From NCBI RefSeq assembly GCF_003205875.1, contig NZ_PUBZ01000011.1:1-64000 (forward strand): a DNA stretch of 64,000 nucleotides. The letters run 5' to 3'. A model generated the notes under the pieces. The model was not told where the DNA came from. It saw nothing but the letters and a program-made list of their open reading frames with translations, and did no database searches. This DNA is from Herpetosiphon llansteffanensis (GTDB lineage: Bacteria > Chloroflexota > Chloroflexia > Chloroflexales > Herpetosiphonaceae). Positions 52,586 through 60,165 of this stretch are shown piece by piece (position 1 is the first letter of the stretch; every line of letters starts with the position of its first letter). The position numbers and the translations under genes are program-made.

Positions 52586-52627
52586 CCGCTCTGGCGGCGG
52601 CAGTGCACTGCGTTCTCGGAGGATGCC

Positions 52628-53209
52628 ATGTTCGAGACCATCTATAGCGGGGGCGTGGCGCTGGCCTTTGGGATGCGCCTGTGGTATCGCTGGATGACGC
52701 GGCAGCGTGTGGTCACGCGCAGCGCCGTCACCTGGCGGGAATACGTGGTCCTGGGCCTTGGATTCGTGGGAATCCTGGTCATTCCCCTGGTGCACGTCAC
52801 CACCCCGATCTTTGACCGTGCGACGTATCACCTGCCGGCGTGGGCGGGCTGGCTTGGCACCGGGCTGTTTGGCATCGCACTGGGCGTGTTGTGGCGGTCG
52901 CATGCGGATCTGGGTCGAAACTGGTCGCAGACCCTGCACGTTCGTCAGGGGCATGACCTCGTGACACACGGGGTCTATACCCATATTCGGCACCCGATGT
53001 ATGCTGCCTTCCTGCTTTGGGGGATGGCCCAGCCGCTCCTGCTCCAGAATTGGATTGCCGGCTGGTCCCATCTTGCGGGCATGCTCGTCCTCTACCGCGT
53101 CCGCGTACCCTCCGAGGAAGCACTCATGATGGAGACGTTTGGCGTGGCCTATCGCACCTATATGCAGCGGACCGGGCGGATTCTTCCCCGGCTCCGTCGC
53201 CCATTGTGA
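52628..53209 (+). CDS. isoprenylcysteine carboxyl methyltransferase-like membrane protein
   Basis: A 193-aa membrane protein with about five helices. The family motif GVYTHIRHPMYAAFLLWG binds S-adenosylmethionine in ICMT/NnrU-type enzymes, and the C-terminal EEALMMETFGVAYRTYMQR is the second conserved block. Bacterial members of this family are often found beside lspA and CDF genes in metal-resistance islands, with unknown substrate. GGAGG stands before the ATG, 43 bp after the exporter gene. Confidence 0.85.
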   Translation: MFETIYSGGVALAFGMRLWYRWMTRQRVVTRSAVTWREYVVLGLGFVGILVIPLVHVTTPIFDRATYHLPAWAGWLGTGLFGIALGVLWRSHADLGRNWSQTLHVRQGHDLVTHGVYTHIRHPMYAAFLLWGMAQPLLLQNWIAGWSHLAGMLVLYRVRVPSEEALMMETFGVAYRTYMQRTGRILPRLRRPL

Positions 53210-53229
53210 CGCACGGGGAGAGACACACC

Positions 53230-53799
53230 ATGGTCCGTTCCGCTCGCTCGACGGCGGCGCTGCCGCTCCTGATCGGCCTCAGCATCGTTCTGGTTGATCA
53301 AGGATTGAAACGCTGGGTGCTGCACACACTGGTCGATGGACCACCTCTGAACCCCATTCCTGGTATGCTGCGCCTGGTGTTTGTGCGTAATAGCGGCATG
53401 GCCTTTGGCCTCTTCCATGGCTATTCCGCCCTGATCGGGGTCCTCGCCGGCCTCATCATTGGAGGCATGCTCTGGTGGACCCGCCACTGGTTCCGCACCA
53501 CGAGCCGGCTGGCCCAGATCAGCACCGCCACGCTAGCAGCCGGTGGTGTTGGCAATGTGCTTGATCGCATCCAGCATGGCTATGTTGTCGATTTTCTCCA
53601 CCTGCCAATCCTCCCGATCTTCCAGGTCTTTAATAGTGCTGATGTGGCGGTGTCTTTAGGGGCCATTGGCCTCTTCGTCGTGCTGTGGCAGGAGGATCAG
53701 CGCACCAGATCGTCGGCTGCGGAAGCACCCCGCACGCCTTCCTCCCCGCACGCTCCCGCCCTGTCGGACCATGGCATGCACGACAAGGAGATCTCATGA
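53230..53799 (+). CDS. lspA: signal peptidase II of the metal cassette
   Basis: A 189-aa prolipoprotein signal peptidase with four helices. Catalytic aspartates: Asp112 in GNVLDR and Asp138 in FNSADVAVSLG; VRNSGMAFG is the third conserved block. LspA paralogues of this type (PbrC-like) accompany lead and cadmium resistance genes and may process the operon's lipoprotein (51015/50982 gene). GGGGAG lies before ATG 53230; the longer open frame to 53017 overlaps the previous gene and is not used. The C-terminal 35 residues are a Ser/Pro-rich extra tail. Confidence 0.9.
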   Translation: MVRSARSTAALPLLIGLSIVLVDQGLKRWVLHTLVDGPPLNPIPGMLRLVFVRNSGMAFGLFHGYSALIGVLAGLIIGGMLWWTRHWFRTTSRLAQISTATLAAGGVGNVLDRIQHGYVVDFLHLPILPIFQVFNSADVAVSLGAIGLFVVLWQEDQRTRSSAAEAPRTPSSPHAPALSDHGMHDKEIS

Positions 53800-54431
53800 A
53801 ACTCAACGGGATTGAAAAAGCGCTCATGAACAACCCCATCCGGGCGGCGCTCCAACGGTGGTATGAAGCGCCGTTGCTGGAACGCCTGGGTGGGCGTCTG
53901 GATGGACTCCAGGTGCTTGAAATTGGGTGTGGACGCGGCGTGGGAACTGCGCTGCTCTTTGAGCATTTTGGTGCCCACCGGGTGGTCGCCTGTGATCTTG
54001 ACCCGACTATGGTCGTCCTCGCACGCCAGCGGTTAGCCGCGTATGGATCGGATCGCCTGGTGCTGGCTGTCGCCGATGCCGCCGCGATCGCTGCACCCGA
54101 TGCCAGCTTCGATGCGGTCGTCGATTTTGGGATTATTCATCATATTCCGGAGTGGCCCGCAGCCCTGCGCGAGATTTGCCGGGTGCTGCGGCCTGGTGGA
54201 CGGTTCTTCTTTGAGGAAGTCACCGATCATGCCTTGCGCCGCTGGTCCTATCGCACCTTCCTGGATCACCCCCGCGACAACCGGTTTAGTGCGCAGGCGT
54301 TTGTTGCGGAGGTTGAACGGCATGGAATGCCTGTAACGCAGACGGTCGAGCGATTTTTTGGCGACTTTGTGATTGGCGTCGGCCGCCGCGCCGGTAGCTT
54401 GGCCGCCATACCCGTTTCCCAGGATTCCTAA
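53796..54431 (+). CDS. class I SAM-dependent methyltransferase
   Basis: A 211-aa methyltransferase: motif I VLEIGCGRGVG, strand-2 acid in VVACDLDP, motif for the post-I region VVDFGIIHHI, and LRPGGRFFFEE. AAGGAG before the ATG at 53796, which overlaps the lspA stop (ATGA), so the two are coupled. It ends the metal operon before tnpA. The acceptor is unknown; arsenite- or metal-methylating enzymes have extra Cys residues that are not seen here. Confidence 0.82.
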   Translation: MKLNGIEKALMNNPIRAALQRWYEAPLLERLGGRLDGLQVLEIGCGRGVGTALLFEHFGAHRVVACDLDPTMVVLARQRLAAYGSDRLVLAVADAAAIAAPDASFDAVVDFGIIHHIPEWPAALREICRVLRPGGRFFFEEVTDHALRRWSYRTFLDHPRDNRFSAQAFVAEVERHGMPVTQTVERFFGDFVIGVGRRAGSLAAIPVSQDS

Positions 54432-54458
54432 GGTGCTGACACAGAAGGACCACGTTTA

Positions 54459-57400
54459 ATGACGGCACCACCATCCGCGCGAACCAAACGGCTCCACCTG
54501 CTTGATGCCGCCGATGTGGCCGCGCTCTACGACCGCCCGGTCTTGACTGATGAGGAGCGAACCGAATACTTCACGCCGGTGCCGATGGAGCTGGCGCTGA
54601 TGCAGACCTTCACCGATCCTGCGGTGCAGGCCTTCTTCGTCCTCCAACTCGGCTATTTCAAGGCCAAACAACGCTTTTTTACCGTCACCCTCGCCGATGT
54701 CCGCGACGACCTCCAGTTCATCAGCGCCCAGCTCGACCTGGGCATGGCTCCGGACGACCTGCGCGTCATGGGCAAGAACACGCTCCTCACCCAACGCACG
54801 CTCATCCTGGAACGCTTTGGCTATCGGCGCCCCCGCGCAGCGGATCGGGCGCAGGCCGTCCAGGTGGCCCTCCAGGCCGCCCGCATCAGCCCGAAGCCCC
54901 AGTATCTCCTCCGCATGATCCTCCAGCATTGTACGACCCAGCAGTGCATCCTCCCCGGCTACACCACCCTCCAGGAAACCATCATCGGCAAAGCCCTCAC
55001 CGCCGAAGAGGAGCGCCTGATCGCCCTGCTTCAGACCCACCTCAGCACCGCAGACGGCGCGGCCCTCGCGGACCTTTTGACCATCACCGATGGCCGCTAT
55101 CGTCTCACCCTGCTCCGCCGCGCGCCCAAGACCCTCAGTCATAGCGCCCTACGGCAGGAACGCGACCGCGCAGCGGCCCTCCTGCCGCTCGCCACCCTGG
55201 CCGCGCGGCTGCTCCCCCTCCTGGCCATCTCGCCGGAGGCCATCAGCTACTATGCCTCCCTCGTCGGCTACTATTCCGCCGCCCGGCTCAAGGATCTCGA
55301 AACCAAGATGGTGCCGATCTACCTCCTGTGCTTCGTCCACCACCGCTACCAGCGGGTCCACGATCATCTGCTGAGTGGCGTCATGCATGCGGTCAAGGAC
55401 TATTGGGATGCCGCCAAAACGGCGGCCAAGGAGCAGGTCTACGCCTACCGCACCGCGCTCACCACGGATCTGGTCCAGGCCGGCCGCGTGCTCCAGTTGG
55501 TCGCCGACGGACCGCTCCCGCCGACCACACCCTTGAGTCACGTCCAAGCGGCGGCGTTCGGCCTGCTGGACCGCGCCGCCCTCACCCGGACGGCGGCCTA
55601 CCTCGTCACCGGCGCCGGCTGTGACGAAACCGCCTTTATCTGGGAGTACATTGACACGCTGGCGCTCCGCTTTAAAGGCCGGCTGCGCCCCTTGCTCAAG
55701 GCGATCCCGCTGGAGGCCAGCACCGCGACGAGTCCCCTCCTGGAGGCCGTCCACTTCCTCCAGGATCTGGCCACCCGTGGGCGGCCCCTGTCCCAGGTGT
55801 CTGCCGCCACCATCCCAACCCAGTGTCTGCCGGTCCGCCTGAAGCGCTATCTGTACACCAAAGCCGCGGATGGCACGCCCCAGCTCATCCGCGATCGCTA
55901 TGAGTTCTATGTGTACACCGCCCTGCGCGCGGCCCTGGAATCCGGCGATCTCGTCTGCCCGCAGAGTATCCGCTTCCGCAGCCTCGACGATGACCTGATC
56001 CCGCTCGACGACTGGCATGCCCACCGCGACGCCTTGATCGCTGACATCGAGTCGCCCATCCTCCAGCAGCCGATTGCCGAGCATCTGGCCGAGCTGGAAC
56101 AGGCGCTCGAAGCCCAGTTCGTGGCGGTCAATAGCCGGATCGCCCGGGGTGAAAATCCAGGAATTACCATCAAGAAGCACGGTAAAACGCGAACCTGGAC
56201 GCTCCAGACGCCGAAAGGGCGCGAACGGCCGAATCACGCACTGTTTGAAACCCTGCCGCAAGTGACCCTCAATGCGATCCTGGCCTATGTGGAGCGTGAA
56301 TGTGGCTTCATGAGCGCGATTGAACACATCTTGGGGCGCGGCCATCACCACACCCGCGACGATCGTGTCCTCCGCGCCTGCCTGATTGCCTGGGGGACCA
56401 ATCTCAGTCTCCATCGCATGGGCGAGTCGTGTGATCTGCCGACCGGGTGGCTGATCCGGGCCTCGGAGAACTATCTGCGCCTGGAAACGGTGCAGGCCGC
56501 GACCACCATCATCAGCAACGCCATTGCCGCCCTGCCGCTCTTTCGCGCCTATGATCTCGGCGGGGTCATCCACTCCAGCAGCGATGGCCAGAAATTCGCC
56601 ACCGACCACGACACCCTCAAAGCGCAGCACTCCCCCAAATACTATGGCTTGGGGAAAGGGGTCGTCTCCATCAGCCTGGTGGCCAGCAATATCCCCGTGG
56701 CGGCCCGCATGGTGAGCGCCCATGATGCGGAAAGTCAGTGGGTCTTCGACCTCTTGTACAACAATCCGACGGACATCCGCCCAGCCATCCATTCAACGGA
56801 TACCCATGGCACCAACCATGTCAATTTTGCGCTGTTGAAGGTGTTTGGCGTGGAGTTTGCCCCGCGCTATGCCGATCTGCACGCAAAAATCGCCACGGGC
56901 CTGTATGGGTGTCAGCATCCCAATCAGTATGGTGCCGATGCGCTGTTTCGGCCGGTGCGCACGCTCAATCTGGACCTGATCAGTCGGGAATGGGACAATC
57001 TGCTGCGGATCTTCGTCTCCCTGGCGCGCAAGACGACGACCCAAAGCGTGCTGGTGAGCAAATTGAGCGCAACCAAGCGCCGTAATCGGACACTCCAGGC
57101 GCTGTGGGAGTACGATCATCTGGTGGCGAGCCAGTATCTCTTGGACTACGTCGATTCCGAAACCGTCCGGCAGCATGTGCAACGGGCGCTGAACCGCGGG
57201 GAGCAATATCACCAGCTGAAGCGGGCGCTGACGCAGGGGAATGCCGGCAAGCTGCGCTTCAGCAGCGATGAGGAACAGGAGTTGTGGGATGCGTGCAGCC
57301 GACTGCTGGTCAATGCGATCCTCTACTACAACATCCGCATGCTCTCAGACGCCGTCGCGCTCAAGGAATCCCACGGTGACGCGGCGGGTGCCACCTTCTT

Positions 57401-57575
57401 GAAAGAGGTGTCCCCGATGGCCTGGCATCACATCAACCTGCATGGCCAGTATGCCTTTGGCGACGAACCGGCGGCCGTCCCATTGGCGCACTGTGTCGCC
57501 ACGATGGTCCAGTATCATCCAGCTGACACAGCCACGTCCGCCGACGGTGCACCAGCGCATGTAGCACCCGATTGA
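54459..57575 (+). CDS. tnpA: Tn3-family transposase TnpA
   Basis: A 1038-aa transposase of full Tn3-family length. Catalytic triad: Asp709 in SSDGQKF, Asp781 in STDTHGTNH, Glu915 in NRGEQYHQLKR, with the usual spacing. The N-terminal DNA-binding region (about 1-300) begins with LLDAADVAALYDRPVLTDEE. The stop codon lies 3 bp before the right inverted repeat, the normal layout. AAGGA is found about 10 bp before the ATG. The gene looks intact, so the element may still be mobile. Confidence 0.96.
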   Translation: MTAPPSARTKRLHLLDAADVAALYDRPVLTDEERTEYFTPVPMELALMQTFTDPAVQAFFVLQLGYFKAKQRFFTVTLADVRDDLQFISAQLDLGMAPDDLRVMGKNTLLTQRTLILERFGYRRPRAADRAQAVQVALQAARISPKPQYLLRMILQHCTTQQCILPGYTTLQETIIGKALTAEEERLIALLQTHLSTADGAALADLLTITDGRYRLTLLRRAPKTLSHSALRQERDRAAALLPLATLAARLLPLLAISPEAISYYASLVGYYSAARLKDLETKMVPIYLLCFVHHRYQRVHDHLLSGVMHAVKDYWDAAKTAAKEQVYAYRTALTTDLVQAGRVLQLVADGPLPPTTPLSHVQAAAFGLLDRAALTRTAAYLVTGAGCDETAFIWEYIDTLALRFKGRLRPLLKAIPLEASTATSPLLEAVHFLQDLATRGRPLSQVSAATIPTQCLPVRLKRYLYTKAADGTPQLIRDRYEFYVYTALRAALESGDLVCPQSIRFRSLDDDLIPLDDWHAHRDALIADIESPILQQPIAEHLAELEQALEAQFVAVNSRIARGENPGITIKKHGKTRTWTLQTPKGRERPNHALFETLPQVTLNAILAYVERECGFMSAIEHILGRGHHHTRDDRVLRACLIAWGTNLSLHRMGESCDLPTGWLIRASENYLRLETVQAATTIISNAIAALPLFRAYDLGGVIHSSSDGQKFATDHDTLKAQHSPKYYGLGKGVVSISLVASNIPVAARMVSAHDAESQWVFDLLYNNPTDIRPAIHSTDTHGTNHVNFALLKVFGVEFAPRYADLHAKIATGLYGCQHPNQYGADALFRPVRTLNLDLISREWDNLLRIFVSLARKTTTQSVLVSKLSATKRRNRTLQALWEYDHLVASQYLLDYVDSETVRQHVQRALNRGEQYHQLKRALTQGNAGKLRFSSDEEQELWDACSRLLVNAILYYNIRMLSDAVALKESHGDAAGATFLKEVSPMAWHHINLHGQYAFGDEPAAVPLAHCVATMVQYHPADTATSADGAPAHVAPD

Positions 57576-57578
57576 AGC

Positions 57579-57625
57579 GAACAGATGTTCACAGGCCTTA
57601 ATCGGGGCGCGCTGTGATCAACCCC
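57579..57625 (-). repeat. right terminal inverted repeat of the Tn3-family element
   Basis: Reverse complement starts GGGGTTGATCACAGCGCG; pairs with 48445-48491 over 47 bp with two mismatches. Confidence 0.95.
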
Positions 57626-57724
57626 TTCATGCGGCGCGGTTTGACGGAGGCACGGCCCAGTTTGTCCTTGCTGTTGAAGCTGGCCGCTGCCGACTTAATA
57701 AGCGAGTTACGAGGTCGCTCATGA
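57626..57724 (+). pseudogene. head-tail connector, 3' part
   Basis: Thirty-two codons and a stop (reads RRGLTEARPSLSLLLKLAAA, ends GRS) in the frame that continues the connector gene cut at 48444. The final helix fits the C-terminus of connector proteins, and the TGA overlaps the next phage gene's ATG. With the 100-codon 5' part the total is shorter than expected, so some of the gene was probably lost at the insertion. Confidence 0.7.
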
Positions 57725-58170
57725 CCATCACCTATCAGGCCATCATTGACCAGCTGCACCAGCGCTTTGCCACCCTGTCAAGCTTGGTGCGCCTGAATGC
57801 CAGTGGCCAGAATGTCGCGTTGTTGACCGAGGAACCCAAGACGATCAGCCAGTGTCCAACGCTCTACAGTTTGCTCGAGCACGTGACCTATGCGCCAAGC
57901 ACCCCTGTGACAATCAGCGAGGTCGTGATTCTCTCGCGGCTGGTGGTTGCTGATGCAGGGAGCGATCGCTGTGAAGCAGCCTTGATGCCCTATGTCTTTG
58001 ACCTGCCTGCCACCATCAACGGTTCATCCGAGGGTCGGCGTTTGGGCAACTGGAGTGCCATGCGGCGGGGAATAGCGACGGTCGAACGGGCGGAAGCGGT
58101 GTGGGTGGCGATTGGGGGCAAACAGCTCTATCGCGCCCTTGATATGTATACAAGGATTACCCTGCAATGA
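57721..58170 (+). CDS. probable tail-completion or head-closure protein
   Basis: A 149-aa protein, not recognised by a motif. It begins TITYQAIIDQLHQRF, has mixed strands and helices (VTISEVVILSRLVVA), and lies between connector and tail tube genes, where head-closure and tail-terminator proteins are encoded. Its ATG overlaps the connector's stop, so it was translationally coupled to the gene that is now broken; its expression may have dropped with the insertion. Confidence 0.6.
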   Translation: MTITYQAIIDQLHQRFATLSSLVRLNASGQNVALLTEEPKTISQCPTLYSLLEHVTYAPSTPVTISEVVILSRLVVADAGSDRCEAALMPYVFDLPATINGSSEGRRLGNWSAMRRGIATVERAEAVWVAIGGKQLYRALDMYTRITLQ

Positions 58171-58529
58171 CGGTGATTTATTTTACCTATGTGGCCACAC
58201 CCGATGCCGGATTTTTGCCGGGCATTCCCTTGGCCGATTTGACCGCGACCCACTGTGTGCAGATGGCGGATTGGCAGCTACGCAGTGTGGCTGCCGCGCC
58301 GATGTACCAGCCAACGCCTGCGGGTGTCGCGTATGTGGCGGAACGCTTACCCGAACCGGAGCCCGAACCAGAGCTACCGGTGGAGCCAACACCACCGACT
58401 GAGCCACCAAGCGAGCCAGAACCTAAACCACCCGTGGAGCCAGATCCACCCGTTGACCCGGAGCCACCGAGTGAACCCGAGCCAACGCCGACGGCGACGA
58501 GCACACGCCGCAAAGGAGGTGCTGAATGA
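58167..58529 (+). CDS. phage protein with Pro/Glu repeat tail
   Basis: A 120-aa protein. The first 60 residues are a small folded unit (IYFTYVATPDAGFLPG); the rest is a low-complexity run of EPEP, PPTEPP and PPVEPDPP units ending in a basic RRKGG. Overlaps of 4 bp with the genes on both sides show it is translated. Such acidic proline repeats make stiff, extended arms; its role in the virion is unknown. Confidence 0.65.
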   Translation: MTVIYFTYVATPDAGFLPGIPLADLTATHCVQMADWQLRSVAAAPMYQPTPAGVAYVAERLPEPEPEPELPVEPTPPTEPPSEPEPKPPVEPDPPVDPEPPSEPEPTPTATSTRRKGGAE

Positions 58530-59542
58530 CCATTGCCCAACAAATTGCTTTTGAATCCTTCGCCATGGCGCGGGAAGCCACCGCTGGCACGCCCGCCAGT
58601 GCGCCAACCCATTATGTCACCGCCAAAGGCCAAGTCGATCCTGAAATCACGCACGACGAGCCAGAAGAATCGCGCGGCACGTTGGCCAAAATCTACCGCT
58701 CGGCGGTGGTTAATCGCCAATCCAAGTGGAAAGCCAGTGGCGGTCTCGACCTCGATCTGATGCCGTTTCTGATGCAAATGCTGCACAACGGAGCGCTCAC
58801 TGCGCCAACGACTCCAGCGGGGGCAACGCTCGCACGGTTGTGGGAGTCCACCCGCGTGATGACCAGTGCCAATACCAAATTTGCCACGCTCTGGTTTGGT
58901 GATCCCAACGTGCAAACCTTTCGTGCTGCTTTTGGGGGCTTAAACAATTGCAAGCTCACGAGCAATGTGGTGGGGAATGCCGCCACCAAGTTCGACCTCG
59001 ATGGCTTCGCCCAATTTATGGAAGCGGTCAGCACGCTCGCCTTGCCACCGCAAACCGCTGGCGATCTGGTGATTCCGAGTGACTTAGAGTGCTGGATTGA
59101 CCAAGGCAGCGATGCCATTGGGACGACTCCGGCAACCTTTCGCGTGATTCAAGTCGAGCACACCTTTCAACCAGGGCTCGAACCCGATAAGTCGGCCAGT
59201 GGCCCCAGTGGCAATCGCACCTGGAATCGGGTCAATGTCGGCGTGAGTTCGCCGCAAACCATCCTGACCCTCTATTTTGATGACCTGATCGATTACGACC
59301 GCTGGCGCAACGGCGTGCGCTGTAAGGTGCGCGTGCGCCATAACGGCACCTTCATCGAGACCGTGGCGGGGAATCCCAGCTATCGCTATCTCGAAGTCGA
59401 TGGCTATGGCGTGCTCAAAGCCATGACCTGGGGGGCACAGAAGAACGCCCGCACGATCAAGCTCACCCTTGACCATGCCTATGAACCAACCATTGGCAGC
59501 GATCTCCGCATGGCCTGCCAGAATACCAAAACCACCGTCTAA
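58526..59542 (+). CDS. tail tube protein
   Basis: A 338-aa protein. AFESFAMAREATAGTPASAP near the start is typical of phage tail tube (major tail) proteins of siphoviruses, whose long strand-rich body follows, with YRYLEVDGYGVLKAMTWGAQ near the end. AAAGGAGG precedes the ATG. Position before the tail chaperones and tape measure supports the call. Confidence 0.75.
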   Translation: MTIAQQIAFESFAMAREATAGTPASAPTHYVTAKGQVDPEITHDEPEESRGTLAKIYRSAVVNRQSKWKASGGLDLDLMPFLMQMLHNGALTAPTTPAGATLARLWESTRVMTSANTKFATLWFGDPNVQTFRAAFGGLNNCKLTSNVVGNAATKFDLDGFAQFMEAVSTLALPPQTAGDLVIPSDLECWIDQGSDAIGTTPATFRVIQVEHTFQPGLEPDKSASGPSGNRTWNRVNVGVSSPQTILTLYFDDLIDYDRWRNGVRCKVRVRHNGTFIETVAGNPSYRYLEVDGYGVLKAMTWGAQKNARTIKLTLDHAYEPTIGSDLRMACQNTKTTV

Positions 59543-59596
59543 GCCACGGTTTCTTAGCCGAGCTGAATCATTTTTATTCCGCGAAAGGATAGCCCA

Positions 59597-59980
59597 ATGA
59601 GTCGTTTTACCCCAACCACCACCATCGCCCTGACCGATGCTGACGACACCATCACCATGCTCACCGGTTTGACCTATGGCCAACGCGCCGACTATGCCGA
59701 TGCCTTGATGCAGATCGAAGGCGAGTACGTCACCACCTATCGCCGCCAGTTACTGATGCTCGAAGCCACGATCGAGGGTTGGTCAGGGCCATCCTTCGAT
59801 GGCATGCCCCTCATTCCGGCGAACATCGCAGCGCTCGATGCCCGTGATCCGCTGGTGCAACGGGCGGTTGCCCATGCCGAGGCGGTGATCTACCCAAAGG
59901 CCGCACCATTAACGGGCGACACCAGCAGCACACCATCAGCCACGCCGACCACCTCTACTGGGGATGGTACAGCCAGCTAA
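59597..59980 (+). CDS. tail assembly chaperone, short form (G-like)
   Basis: A 127-aa protein (TITMLTGLTYGQRADYADAL at the start) with a Thr/Ser tail. It lies directly before the tape measure gene, the place of the lambda gpG-type chaperone. At 59893-59899 it contains the slippery heptamer CCCAAAG in the correct phase (C CCA AAG), and a long open -1 frame follows. The short form is the product without slippage. AAAGGA before the ATG. Confidence 0.8.
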   Translation: MSRFTPTTTIALTDADDTITMLTGLTYGQRADYADALMQIEGEYVTTYRRQLLMLEATIEGWSGPSFDGMPLIPANIAALDARDPLVQRAVAHAEAVIYPKAAPLTGDTSSTPSATPTTSTGDGTAS

Positions 59981-60165
59981 GTGGTGGAGGGGCCGCACGC
60001 ATCGGCGACTATGATGCCGAGGTCGCCTTGACCATGCGCTTCGGCTGGACCTATGAGCAAATTCGCCAGCAACCGGCTGGCTTTATCGATGAATTAATCG
60101 CGCGTGCCAATGCGGAAAGCGACTGGCATGCCGAGGAGCAGGGCCGTGGCGGAAGAAACCCTTGA
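59597..60165 (+). CDS. tail assembly chaperone, -1 frameshift fusion (GT-like)
   Basis: Read to 59895, shift back one base at CCCAAAG, and continue in the -1 frame to TGA at 60163-60165. The extension contains GDYDAEVALTMRFGWTYEQI and QQPAGFIDELIARANAESDW, a typical T-domain of siphovirus GT proteins, so this stretch codes although it has no start of its own. The fusion binds the tape measure and recruits tail tube subunits. The -1 frame is open from 59848 on. Confidence 0.8.

Larger units (their letters stand above)
48445..57625. mobile_element. Tn3-family transposon with heavy-metal cassette (9181 bp)
   Basis: Bounded by 47-bp inverted repeats (48445-48491 and 57579-57625; 45 of 47 identical) that begin with GGGG as in the Tn3 family. 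It carries tnpA (54459-57575), a TnpI-type recombinase (49868-50776) with a candidate site (50782-50884) and nine passenger genes. The 5 bp on each side are AAGAT and TTCAT, so there is no target duplication. It interrupts the connector gene of the prophage. Confidence 0.93.

Noticed and set aside
55149-56792. 547-codon minus-strand open frame
   Set aside because: It lies wholly antisense to tnpA, which has full catalytic motifs and codon pattern; the frame is a G+C-rich shadow.
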